Shown: positions 56,406 through 64,000 of the stretch, piece after piece | How positions within the stretch are numbered: position 1 is the stretch's first letter | Layout of the letters: the number at the start of each line of letters is the position of its first letter | Notes under the pieces: generated by a model | Database searches by the model: none | What the model was told of the DNA's origin: nothing | What the model saw: the letters and a program-made list of their open reading frames with translations, nothing else | Program-made: the position numbers and the translations under genes | Assembly: GCA_041752315.1 (NCBI GenBank) | Contig: JBGSHJ010000052.1 | Location: 62,001-126,000 of the forward strand | DNA length: 64,000 nucleotides | From: SYFY01 sp041752315 | GTDB lineage: Bacteria; Pseudomonadota; Gammaproteobacteria; Pseudomonadales; Azotimanducaceae | Reading direction: 5' to 3'

Positions 56406-57635
56406 ATGCGTGAGGCATGGATCATTGATGCGGTACGTTCACCGCGTGGCCGGGGCAAACCTGGTGTCGGTTCCCTGAGCAATCTGCATCCACAGCGTTG
56501 CATGGCCCAGGTTCTCAATGGTCTGCGCGACAGGACGGGTATCGATCCTGCAGTCATCGAAGATGTGGTGCTTGGCTGTGGTACCGGTAGTGGTGATCAT
56601 GCCCATGACATCGCCCGCATGTCCGTGCTCGACGCAGGCTGGCCGATTTCCGTGACTGGTGTGACCCTGCATCGATTCTGCGGCAGCGGCCAGCAGGCGG
56701 TGAACTTCGCCGCCATGGGCGTGATGAGCGGACAGCAGGAAGCAGTGATTGGTGGTGGCGTGGAATTCATGTCACGTTATTCGCCTCTGCATGCCAGCGG
56801 CTTTCATGCCAACAACGAACATCTTCGTGACTTGCATCCGCAGGTTCCGCAAGGCATCTCGGCAGATCTGATTGCGACGCTCGAAGGCTTCAGCCGGGAC
56901 GATGTGGATCGGTATGCCGTGGAGAGCCAGACCCGTGCCATGAAGTCCATCGAGGACGGCCGCTTCAATCGTTCGCTGATTGCCATCAACAATCTGGACG
57001 GCACGCTGGCGCTGGGTCGCGATGAACATCCACGCCCCGGCACGACACTCGAGAGCCTGAAGGATCTGCAGCCTTCATTCGCAAAAATGGCAGGCATGCA
57101 CGCCGAAGGATTCAGCCGCCCCTTCATCGATATGGTGAAGCAGGTTTATCCCAAGGCAGGCCCGCTCAATCACGTCCACCATGCCGGCAACTCGTCCGGG
57201 GTCGTCGATGGTGCGAGTGCCGTACTGGTTGTCAGCCCGGAATTTGCCCGGGCGCATGGTCTGAAACCACGAGCGAAGATCCGGCAGGTGGCGACAGCCG
57301 GCACCGAACCGTTGATCATGCTGACGGCGCCAGCGCCCGCTGCGCAGCGTTGCCTGGACAAGGCTGGCATGAAAAAGTCGGATATCGATCTGTGGGAAAT
57401 CAACGAGGCGTTTGCTGCGGTTGTGCTGAAGTTCATGAAGGATCTCGACGTTGATCACAGCGTGGTCAACGTCGATGGGGGTGCCATTGCGCTTGGTCAC
57501 CCGATCGGAGCAACCGGTGGCATGCTCATTGGCACGGCAGTGGATCAACTCGAACGTCTGGACAAGCAGACCGCACTGATCGCCATGTGCACCGGTGGTG
57601 GCATGGGAACGGCCACCATCATCGAGAGAATGTAA
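56406..57635 (+). CDS. Acetyl-CoA acyltransferase (thiolase)
   Basis: A 409-residue thiolase with the full catalytic set: Cys92 (HRFCGSGQQ), NEAFA, the GHPIGATGG His and the C-terminal CTGGGMG Cys. The family is typical of beta-oxidation thiolases. ATG 56406 is chosen; the open frame back to 56127 is not homologous. It overlaps the convergent HIT gene by 17 bases. Unlike the thiolase-like protein at 4451, this one should be active. Confidence 0.93.
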   Translation: MREAWIIDAVRSPRGRGKPGVGSLSNLHPQRCMAQVLNGLRDRTGIDPAVIEDVVLGCGTGSGDHAHDIARMSVLDAGWPISVTGVTLHRFCGSGQQAVNFAAMGVMSGQQEAVIGGGVEFMSRYSPLHASGFHANNEHLRDLHPQVPQGISADLIATLEGFSRDDVDRYAVESQTRAMKSIEDGRFNRSLIAINNLDGTLALGRDEHPRPGTTLESLKDLQPSFAKMAGMHAEGFSRPFIDMVKQVYPKAGPLNHVHHAGNSSGVVDGASAVLVVSPEFARAHGLKPRAKIRQVATAGTEPLIMLTAPAPAAQRCLDKAGMKKSDIDLWEINEAFAAVVLKFMKDLDVDHSVVNVDGGAIALGHPIGATGGMLIGTAVDQLERLDKQTALIAMCTGGGMGTATIIERM

Positions 57636-58041
57636 GCTGTAGCGCTTCGACCTGTCTCGTTGCGGCGGGCGCAGTATAGGGCTGCGCCTCACCTTTGCCC
57701 CACACCGGTTGTGGCCAGGCCATGTCGCTGGAGTTGCGGGCAATGACGTGGATGTGCAGTTGCGACACCAGATTTCCCAGCGTCGCAACGTTCATCTTGC
57801 CAGCCCTGGTCAGCACCGACAGTCGCTCGGTGCACAGGCTGACTTCTCGCCACAGATCGGCCTGCGCTGACGCGGACAGATCAAAAATCTCGCGCGCATC
57901 AGGAATTCTCGGTACGAGGATGCACCATGGGTAGCGGGCGTCATTCATCAGCAGGACACGACACAGCGCCAGATCAGTCACGAACAACGTGTCCCTGGCC
58001 AGCTGCGGGTGCAGCTCAAACGATTGGTTGGTGACCGTCAT
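57619..58041 (-). CDS. HIT-family protein
   Basis: A 140-residue HIT domain protein. The histidine triad region is QLHIHVIAR, with the third position Ile, as is usual in this proteobacterial branch. The N-terminus LHPQLARDTLFVTDL is also typical. Relatives hydrolyse nucleotide phosphoramidates or dinucleotides. Its start overlaps the DUF3604 stop. Confidence 0.9.
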   Translation of the reverse strand: MTVTNQSFELHPQLARDTLFVTDLALCRVLLMNDARYPWCILVPRIPDAREIFDLSASAQADLWREVSLCTERLSVLTRAGKMNVATLGNLVSQLHIHVIARNSSDMAWPQPVWGKGEAQPYTAPAATRQVEALQLTFSR

Positions 58042-60569
58042 TGGGGGGCACGCCCTCCCACCCAGACCGGGCTGGACCAGGCCATGGCATCGTTGCGCTG
58101 CAGCACACGCACATAGTAGTAGTCACCCTCGAGAACTCCGGTGTCTTCAACCTCAAAGTTTGCCTCGAGCGTGCCCCCAGCCGGGAGGCGGCGAACCGAT
58201 ATTTCGTCCTGGTAATCCGGTGCAGGAATTCTCGCAACCACGGCGCCGCCTTTCAGATCGGTCAGCCGTACCAGAAGCGTTGCCGGGTCAAGTGCCTGGT
58301 GCTGGCGAAAGATCGGTGGTGCACCGCCAAACTCCTGGCCACCATCGATGTTGAGGGTCAGTGTGGCACCCGCCTTGACCTCGTCCAGTGTCAGGATCAG
58401 CGTGCTGCCAGCACCGCGACTCGCCGTTCTGAACGTCCATCTGCCGTCCTTCGAGGGTTTGATGGCGGACAGACTGGTGGAGGCATTGGTGGCTATGTGG
58501 CCTTCGACGATGGTCGCGCCCTGCACGTCCAGCGTTCCTGCCCACGGTCGATACCCGCGCGGATTGTCCCGCAGGTTGATCGGTTCAGCGGACGAGTTGA
58601 AGCTGATGGCCAGTTGTGTGGGCTCACCCCGTCGAAAATCCGTGGGAGCATATGACTGTGACCACAGCAGCTGATCGTTCTTGAGGATCGAGACCGATTC
58701 CAGGGGTGCGGTACCGATGACCCGCCCCTTGAGTTTTCTGTTCCTGTCCATCGCTGCACGGGTTCCCATGGGCGAGCCATTGACCTCGAAATCGAGAATG
58801 ATGCGTTCGCCCGTGGTTGCGTACGTTCGCAAGGCTCGAAGCGCGTCGAAGATCGCGTCGGTTGTCTTGTCTGTTGCAAACACCGCGCCCAGCCCGCCCC
58901 GTTGGGACAGCGAACCGCCGATGGGCGAGGCATAACCAGGCTGGCTCTGGTGGTTGTCAGACGCAGCCGTGAAGCCAACCTGATGCCCCTGCTCGAGATA
59001 CATGCGACCGAACCACTCGAAGTTCCCATGCATCGACATGATCTCGACCAGTTTTGTGATCTCCGGGTCAGCCAGACGCCAGTCGCCAGCGTTGTGGGCG
59101 TGCGGGATGGCCAGAATGTCCCGCATGGGCGTGGATGCCCGTATCGCTGCATGCAGGCGTGGCAGCGTTGGAAATCGGCGTCCATCCAGGCGCTGGCGGT
59201 CAACGGGCGTGCGAAACAGGATGTTGTGATGCCCGCCAAAACGATTGTCGACGGTCCACTCATAGCCAAGAAACGGAATGAACTTCCGCTCCTCCGTGTA
59301 CTTGGTGACCAGCTGCCGCAGTGTTTCCCATTCACCATCGTCCATGAAGATGTCGTGTTCGCTGTGCGTGACGTAGTCGAGCCGGGCATCGTCGCGGGCA
59401 TACCGCATGAAGCCGTCGGCACTGCCCATGCCTTCGGCAAAACCCGAATGGCCGTGTGTGTCTCCCCAGTAGATGCGTCGGGTCGGAGCTGTTTCAACGA
59501 GAATCGGATTGCCACGACCCTTGATCGAGCCATCCAGACTTTCCACCTGGATGTGCCAGACACCGGGTGCAGGCAGACGCAGATTGTCGACCAAGGTGAT
59601 GGCGTCTCCACCGGCGGCGATTTCTGTCAGTGGTGTCCCATTGGCAAAAACTCGCCAGCCTGGCATCTTTCCTGTTGCCCGATTGGCGCGCGAGTCTTCA
59701 CCCCGTACCGACACGGAGAATTCTTCTTCAGCAGCCAAGACCGAAGGTGCGAAGGCGGCTACCCCCTGCAACGGCCCACCGCTGATGACAACCGTTTGCA
59801 ATGGCAAGGCGATGAACGCACCTTGCGGATCGAAACTGACATAGATCGGCAACTGCATCTGATCGTTGGCGATCGATGGCATCAACAACCCCTTGCTGCG
59901 CTGGCTCTGATCGCCGTAGGTGATGGTCACCACGTCACCTGTCACAAGGGTGCCGCTTGCGACCCGGAAGGCGATTCGTTGCGCAGTGCCACGGAAACCT
60001 CCGTGCATGCCCCCAAATGGCACGCGTTCTGCCACAAAATTGACCGCCGGATTGGACGACGCGATGGTGAGGTAGTTGTCGCCGGAAGGACTTGAGATCT
60101 GCCACTCTCCGAAGTCGCTCATGAAGTGGCGGCCAATCAGGAAGCCGCCGCCGGGTTGGATCGAACGGCTGCCAACGGTGATCTGTTGCGCGATCTGTGC
60201 GTAGGAGGCAGCGCTGAAAGGGCCGGGCGTGATCGTGATCGATCCCAGCACCTCCGGTGTCCTGTCGAGAATGGCAAGTTCGGTGATCGCGTCGTCGAGC
60301 TGTTTGTTGATTGCACCACCCTCGGAGCGGTCATTGGTGGCGAAAGTGATGACCTGCGTCAGGTGAACGGGCAATACCACACCTGTCATGGCGACGGCAT
60401 TGGCCCACGTCCACAGGCGGTCTGCCCGCTCGACACGATTGGCGGCATTGGTGGGTGTTGCAGTTACCTCCTGAATCAGTGCGTCTGCGTCGGCGCGCAG
60501 GGCCGGCGAGAGATTCGCAGCCTCGACAGCCGGCCAGATGAACAACAGGAAAAACAGGGCAGAAGGCAC
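58038..60569 (-). CDS. Exported DUF3604 protein
   Basis: An 843-residue protein starting at GTG 60569 with a signal peptide (ALFFLLFIWPAVEA). A PHP-like DUF3604 domain spans roughly the middle third: RRIYWGDTHGHSGF, DYVTHSEHD and ASDNH, all rich in metal-binding His and Asp. The N-terminal region is beta-rich. The family is thought to contain metal-dependent phosphoesterases or related hydrolases but is poorly studied. It is divergent from the diiron cluster. Confidence 0.85.
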   Translation of the reverse strand: MPSALFFLLFIWPAVEAANLSPALRADADALIQEVTATPTNAANRVERADRLWTWANAVAMTGVVLPVHLTQVITFATNDRSEGGAINKQLDDAITELAILDRTPEVLGSITITPGPFSAASYAQIAQQITVGSRSIQPGGGFLIGRHFMSDFGEWQISSPSGDNYLTIASSNPAVNFVAERVPFGGMHGGFRGTAQRIAFRVASGTLVTGDVVTITYGDQSQRSKGLLMPSIANDQMQLPIYVSFDPQGAFIALPLQTVVISGGPLQGVAAFAPSVLAAEEEFSVSVRGEDSRANRATGKMPGWRVFANGTPLTEIAAGGDAITLVDNLRLPAPGVWHIQVESLDGSIKGRGNPILVETAPTRRIYWGDTHGHSGFAEGMGSADGFMRYARDDARLDYVTHSEHDIFMDDGEWETLRQLVTKYTEERKFIPFLGYEWTVDNRFGGHHNILFRTPVDRQRLDGRRFPTLPRLHAAIRASTPMRDILAIPHAHNAGDWRLADPEITKLVEIMSMHGNFEWFGRMYLEQGHQVGFTAASDNHQSQPGYASPIGGSLSQRGGLGAVFATDKTTDAIFDALRALRTYATTGERIILDFEVNGSPMGTRAAMDRNRKLKGRVIGTAPLESVSILKNDQLLWSQSYAPTDFRRGEPTQLAISFNSSAEPINLRDNPRGYRPWAGTLDVQGATIVEGHIATNASTSLSAIKPSKDGRWTFRTASRGAGSTLILTLDEVKAGATLTLNIDGGQEFGGAPPIFRQHQALDPATLLVRLTDLKGGAVVARIPAPDYQDEISVRRLPAGGTLEANFEVEDTGVLEGDYYYVRVLQRNDAMAWSSPVWVGGRAPQ

Positions 60570-60581
60570 GGGACATGACGT

Positions 60582-60601
60582 GTTCCAAGGGGTTCCGGAA
60601 C
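60582..60601. promoter_or_regulatory. Possible operator between DUF3604 and the diiron cluster
   Basis: The perfect palindrome GTTCCGGAAC (60592-60601) is preceded ten bases earlier by another GTTCC. Repeat spacing of one helical turn in a divergent promoter region suggests a regulator binding site. Evidence is limited to the symmetry. Confidence 0.3.
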
Positions 60602-60702
60602 GTATTTATAGGCGGTTTGATGATTGGTGGGAATCTGGTTCTCGATATCGGCGTTGGAATGGGCTATATATCGCTGGCGGAGAGATCAAGGAGCAGGGCG
60701 CC

Positions 60703-61776
60703 ATGAATGCACCATCGGGAACCACATCTGCACCGGTCGAATTCAAGCTCGACTGGTTGAATCAGCAGGGTGAATGGGGAACACACGCGACACCAGGCAA
60801 GGCGGGCCTGACGCTGGCCGATGTAGCGATTGGATCCTACGGTGAGCCCCCCGAGTTCAGTGACAACATGACAGGTCGTCCGCGCGGCGCAGCCCCACGC
60901 AAGGCTGCCTATCGAATCGGTGGTTACAGCATTCGGACGAGGAGCGAAATCTGGCTGGACAATGCCTCGTTCCTCTACGAAGAAGCCTTGCAGCGGCAAT
61001 GGAGTTCTGCAACCGACGTGCCTTGGCATACCCTGGAACCGCTGCCCGACGACATCGAGACCGCACAATGCAATCTTGCCACCTTCCTCACCGAAGTCGA
61101 GTTTGTGGCGGGCGACGTACCCGCGCGCTGGATCGCCCAGACCACCCCCGACTACTTTGAACCGCGCAATTGCCTGCTGGCACAGGTGATGGACGAAGCC
61201 CGGCACATGGACGTCTTTCGCAAGCGGGCCCTGGCCAATGGTGGTGGCTTGACGCAGGCCACCGGCGGTACCGCTGGTGTGGTGGGGAGCATTGATCTGG
61301 CGAGGGATTTCACCGAAATGTCGTCACGCCTGCACATTTCCGGTGAAGGCGCGGTACTGACCATCTTCCGGATGGGCGAACTGATGGCCTATAACGACGC
61401 TGAAAAAGCCATCTATCGCCTCTGTGCACAGGATGAAGCGCGCCATGTTGCCTTTGGTGTGATGCACATGCGCTACATGTCGGAAGCCGCCCCCGAGCGG
61501 CGCGACGAAATTGAAAGTTATCTGGATGAGGCCGAGCGTCAGATCCTCGCGGGCTCGCAAAATCCTGCGGGTCAGGCCACTCCCAGCTCCGATGCGTTGG
61601 CTGTTCTGTTGGGTGGCGGTCGTGACCAGTTTGATGAAGGCATGAAAAAGCTGCAGGCAATTCGTCGGCGGCAGATTCAGGAGTACATCAAGCGGGTTCG
61701 CTCTGCGGGCTTCGGCGAGCGGTTCGACAATGGTCGCTCGCGCATTCAGGACCTGATGGCATCCACGGTCGCGTGA
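60703..61776 (+). CDS. Ferritin-like diiron protein, putative oxygenase catalytic subunit
   Basis: A 357-residue helical protein. Two DEARH motifs (164-168 and 244-248) each supply Glu and His. Together with Glu131 or Glu133 and Glu215, they give the E...ExxH...E...ExxH pattern of carboxylate-bridged diiron enzymes. ATG 60703 has AAGGAG 9 nt upstream; the frame extends to 60538 without homology. It is followed by a paralogue that lacks the ligands and three small genes. Oxidation or hydroxylation of an organic substrate is likely; the exact family is not clear to me. Confidence 0.82.
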   Translation: MNAPSGTTSAPVEFKLDWLNQQGEWGTHATPGKAGLTLADVAIGSYGEPPEFSDNMTGRPRGAAPRKAAYRIGGYSIRTRSEIWLDNASFLYEEALQRQWSSATDVPWHTLEPLPDDIETAQCNLATFLTEVEFVAGDVPARWIAQTTPDYFEPRNCLLAQVMDEARHMDVFRKRALANGGGLTQATGGTAGVVGSIDLARDFTEMSSRLHISGEGAVLTIFRMGELMAYNDAEKAIYRLCAQDEARHVAFGVMHMRYMSEAAPERRDEIESYLDEAERQILAGSQNPAGQATPSSDALAVLLGGGRDQFDEGMKKLQAIRRRQIQEYIKRVRSAGFGERFDNGRSRIQDLMASTVA

Positions 61777-61841
61777 GCATCCAGCAGCCTTCCATCCAAC
61801 GATTTGGCTGATCCACTGTCCTGGCAATAGAGGGGGAAGTC

Positions 61842-62876
61842 GTGGCAGAGCACCACCCGCCGAAGTACGGCACCGTTGCGCGATCCAACCAGTGGGGCAC
61901 GCGCGTCAAACCCAACAAGCATGGTCTGCGACTTGGCGACATCAACGTTGGAGTGTACGGAGAGATCCCGGACCGCTGGGATGATCAGACGCGCAATCCG
62001 CGTGGCGCAATCGCAAAAAAGGGTGTGCCACCACTCGGGTATGCAATACGGGACAAGGCTGACCTGTGGGCGGACTGCGCTGCCGATCTTTACGAAGAAG
62101 CCATCCAGCGCCGTTTTGCCTCGGCAACCGATGTTCCCTGGGACACCGTCAAACCGTTGCCCGACGTTCTCGAACGATCCATTTGCCAGGTCCTCACGGA
62201 GTTGTGTCAGTACGCCAACTGCGATATCGAAGTGATCAGCCAGTGGCAGCATCAGATGGCTTATGGCTACCACGAGGTGAAACAGTTTCTCGCCACCGCG
62301 ACCTTCGATGCCACCCGCATGTACGAATCATTTCGCAAGCGCGCGCTATGCAACGGTGGCGGTCTTGGGCTTGAAGGCCCCGGCGAAATCAACCGCATGA
62401 TCCTGGAAAGTCGTGGTGGCTGGAGCGAGACCGTCACCTACCTGCTCCTCATGCGTGGTTCGTTCATGCAGACCATGCTGCGTTATCTGGAACGATATGC
62501 ACAGAATGAAGCCGAGCGATCGATCTATCGGTTTTCACTGGAAGCCAAGGCCAGGCAGATCACCTATGGCCTCGATCACCTCCGTTTTTCGATTGCCCAT
62601 GACGATGACCGGCGCACGGTCATGCAGATGTTGTTCTTCATCGGAGATCGTGTGTGGGCGCGGGAACTGGGTGATCATGTCTTGCGGGAAGCCCTGTCGA
62701 TCATCTTTGCCGGCGGGCTCGAAGGTGCACCGACCGAGGGTCATGCCATCTACAACCGGATGATGCGCGATTTCATGAACGAGTATCTGGGGATCTGCGA
62801 GTGGCTCGGTGTGAAACGTGATCTGGCCACGCTGCCAGGGCGCATGAGCCAGTACGTCAGCGGAGCCGCTGGCTGA
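61842..62876 (+). CDS. Metal-ligand-depleted paralogue of the diiron protein
   Basis: A 344-residue protein that aligns with its upstream neighbour: both share DVPW near residue 100-108, FRKRAL.NGGGL, AE..IYR and similar N-termini (YGE..). The first DEARH is DATRM (156-160) and the second reads AKARQ (234-238). Glu215 is replaced by Arg205. Only Glu120 of the first helix is kept. It therefore probably does not bind a diiron centre and serves as a structural partner. It starts at GTG 61842 with AGGGGGAA before it. Confidence 0.82.
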   Translation: MAEHHPPKYGTVARSNQWGTRVKPNKHGLRLGDINVGVYGEIPDRWDDQTRNPRGAIAKKGVPPLGYAIRDKADLWADCAADLYEEAIQRRFASATDVPWDTVKPLPDVLERSICQVLTELCQYANCDIEVISQWQHQMAYGYHEVKQFLATATFDATRMYESFRKRALCNGGGLGLEGPGEINRMILESRGGWSETVTYLLLMRGSFMQTMLRYLERYAQNEAERSIYRFSLEAKARQITYGLDHLRFSIAHDDDRRTVMQMLFFIGDRVWARELGDHVLREALSIIFAGGLEGAPTEGHAIYNRMMRDFMNEYLGICEWLGVKRDLATLPGRMSQYVSGAAG

Positions 62877-63310
62877 TGCGTTTCCCGAGCCCCGCCTGGT
62901 TTGCCGCAGTGGCTGCGGTCTTCAACACGGACGATCGATATCGCGGCGCCGGCGGTGGACAGAGTTTTTGCCGGTTTGGCGTGATCGTCGGTGATGACAT
63001 CGTCGTCGTGACCATGGATGGCCATGAGTGTACTGGTGCAGAAGCCAGCGACCGCGCAGGGCTTGCAGACGTCGACTTCTATCTGGAAATGCCCCGATCG
63101 CAGTGGCTTGCGATGCTGCGGGATATTGCCGCCAACGGCCACGCGACTCTCAACCACACACTCAACACCATTGACCTTGACCTGGACGAAGGACTGTCCA
63201 AATCGGTGCATGGTGATCAGTACCGGGAAGACCTGTTCTTTCGGTACAACCAGACCCTGCAATTCCTGTTTGATGCGTCTGCCCGGGTGCAGACGGATTT
63301 GGGAGCGTAG
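62876..63310 (+). CDS. Small SCP2-like subunit, copy 1
   Basis: A 144-residue protein related to the next gene: shared features are VDFYLEM/VDLVLRI, a following W in QWLAML/EWQEYL, LDLD.GL.K, and FRYNQTLQFLFDA/ERYNLTLQAFVDA. Length and pattern resemble SCP2-type lipid-binding domains, but I cannot confirm membership. ATG 62876 overlaps the upstream stop (TGATG). Confidence 0.7.
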   Translation: MRFPSPAWFAAVAAVFNTDDRYRGAGGGQSFCRFGVIVGDDIVVVTMDGHECTGAEASDRAGLADVDFYLEMPRSQWLAMLRDIAANGHATLNHTLNTIDLDLDEGLSKSVHGDQYREDLFFRYNQTLQFLFDASARVQTDLGA

Positions 63311-63312
63311 CC

Positions 63313-63723
63313 ATGGCCAGCAAAGATGTATCCGGTGACGTGAACTTTTTTGAGCGTGTGCAAGAGCAGGTGAACCGGAGTGCCTCGTTCCGCAAACTCG
63401 GTAGCGCCGACTTTTCGCTGGTGTTTGCCATAGGTGATAACCGCTCCCGGGTCGATTTCGAAGCGTTCGAAGTAACTTGCGTGCGTGCCGCAACCGCTGA
63501 TGATGAACGTGATGTGGACCTGGTGCTGCGAATCAGTGCGCGCGAGTGGCAGGAATACCTGGGTTCGCGTCGGGCGGGAAACGGATTCAGCCTGCTCAGT
63601 CTTGACCTTGATCTTGCTGACGGTCTGGTCAAGGCGCGCAACCCTCTCTCGAGGCTGACCTTTGAACGCTATAACCTGACGCTGCAGGCCTTTGTCGATG
63701 CAGGTGCCGAACTGGCAGCCTGA
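63313..63723 (+). CDS. Small SCP2-like subunit, copy 2
   Basis: A 136-residue paralogue of the preceding gene. It starts 2 bases after the upstream stop, with GGGAGC as binding site. The pair of related small proteins mirrors the pair of related ferritin-like proteins, suggesting a hetero-oligomer of matching partners. No catalytic residues are seen. Confidence 0.7.
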   Translation: MASKDVSGDVNFFERVQEQVNRSASFRKLGSADFSLVFAIGDNRSRVDFEAFEVTCVRAATADDERDVDLVLRISAREWQEYLGSRRAGNGFSLLSLDLDLADGLVKARNPLSRLTFERYNLTLQAFVDAGAELAA

Positions 63724-63725
63724 CG

Positions 63726-64000
63726 GTGCCACTCTATGAGTTTCGTTGTCTCGCCTGTCGGGCACTGTCCACTGTGTTTCGGTCAGTTGCCAGTCGGGAT
63801 GAAGCCATGATGTGCGACATTTGCGGCAGCCCATCCGAACGGCTGATCTCAGGTGGCGCAGTTCATCTCTCCGCGGCAAGCAAGGTTGCGCGCGCGGATC
63901 CCAGATACGACCGGATGGTTGACCAGGCCATGCGCAATACTCCCGCTGCGGATCCCGACCATTACCTCGGGCGCATGCGGTCATTTTCAGACGCCAGCGA
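63726..64000 (+). CDS. FmdB-type zinc-ribbon protein, 3' part missing
   Basis: A frame starts at GTG 63726, two bases after the previous stop, and runs off the right edge. The visible 91 residues begin MPLYEFRCLACRA and carry four cysteines (8, 11, 30, 33) in two CxxC knuckles, as in FmdB regulatory/zinc-ribbon proteins. A helical tail follows. Its place in the operon suggests a metal-handling or assembly role for the diiron enzyme. The end of the operon lies outside the window. Confidence 0.8.
   Translation, partial: MPLYEFRCLACRALSTVFRSVASRDEAMMCDICGSPSERLISGGAVHLSAASKVARADPRYDRMVDQAMRNTPAADPDHYLGRMRSFSDAS

Noticed and set aside
58902..60095. 397-codon plus-strand open frame
   Set aside because: It lies antisense to the DUF3604 gene, which has a signal peptide and conserved metal motifs.

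Overview
The window is about 64 kb of dense, mostly high-GC bacterial chromosome. Genes are packed into operons with many ATGA or TGATG start/stop overlaps. The gene families (split PntA/PntB transhydrogenase, NnrU, GlnK-AmtB behind sigma-54 promoters, a PCu(A)C copper lipoprotein, TRAP transporter, 7TM diguanylate cyclase) suggest an environmental, possibly marine, gammaproteobacterium. No rRNA or other taxonomic marker is present, so this is inference. A mevalonate pathway is unusual in that group.

Layout. 1-4.3 kb: a cut membrane protein, a MaoC hydratase, and a LolA-like protein convergent with an RND exporter. 4.4-8.3 kb: a Cys-less thiolase-like protein with a DUF35 partner and two hydrolases. 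8.5-12.9 kb: PPK2, an alpha/beta hydrolase, an atypical zinc alcohol dehydrogenase, an unknown protein and a GST. 12.8-18.4 kb: a mevalonate operon (amidase, MvaD, phosphomevalonate kinase, and an HMG-CoA reductase fused to mevalonate kinase). 18.5-22.3 kb: an oxidoreductase, then PCu(A)C, an acyltransferase and a MATE exporter.

22.3-28.6 kb is clearly lower in GC and looks acquired. It carries a CqsS-like membrane sensor kinase, a PilZ protein fused to a FeeM/autoinducer-synthase-like acyltransferase, a membrane class III nucleotide cyclase and a methyltransferase. This could be a small-molecule signalling system. 28.6-29.9 kb holds RidA and an inositol-phosphatase-family enzyme.

29.9-34.4 kb is a nitrogen module with two glnK-amtB units. 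Each has a GG-N10-GC sigma-54 promoter and a 27-codon leader ORF ending 2 nt before glnK. A further, near-perfect sigma-54 promoter lies upstream of a stretch with no gene but a strong hairpin, suggesting a sigma-54-dependent small RNA.

34.4-42.4 kb: an MFS transporter, then an operon of a TRAP transporter, a MaoC-like protein, PurN, a class III CoA-transferase and an SDR. 42.6-45.4 kb: proton-translocating transhydrogenase. 45.5-47.5 kb: a secreted unknown, NnrU and a hydrolase. 47.6-53.2 kb: a GldA/GldFG-like ABC system with DUF4340 and PAP2 proteins. 53.2-58 kb: diguanylate cyclase, GST, DUF3108, thiolase and HIT protein. 58-60.6 kb: a secreted DUF3604 protein.

60.7-64 kb: a compact operon runs off the end of the window. 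It encodes a ferritin-like diiron protein with two DEARH motifs, a paralogue that has lost nearly all metal ligands, two small paralogous SCP2-like proteins, and a four-Cys FmdB-type zinc ribbon. The pattern looks like a multi-subunit oxygenase and is the best candidate for an undescribed enzyme system here.
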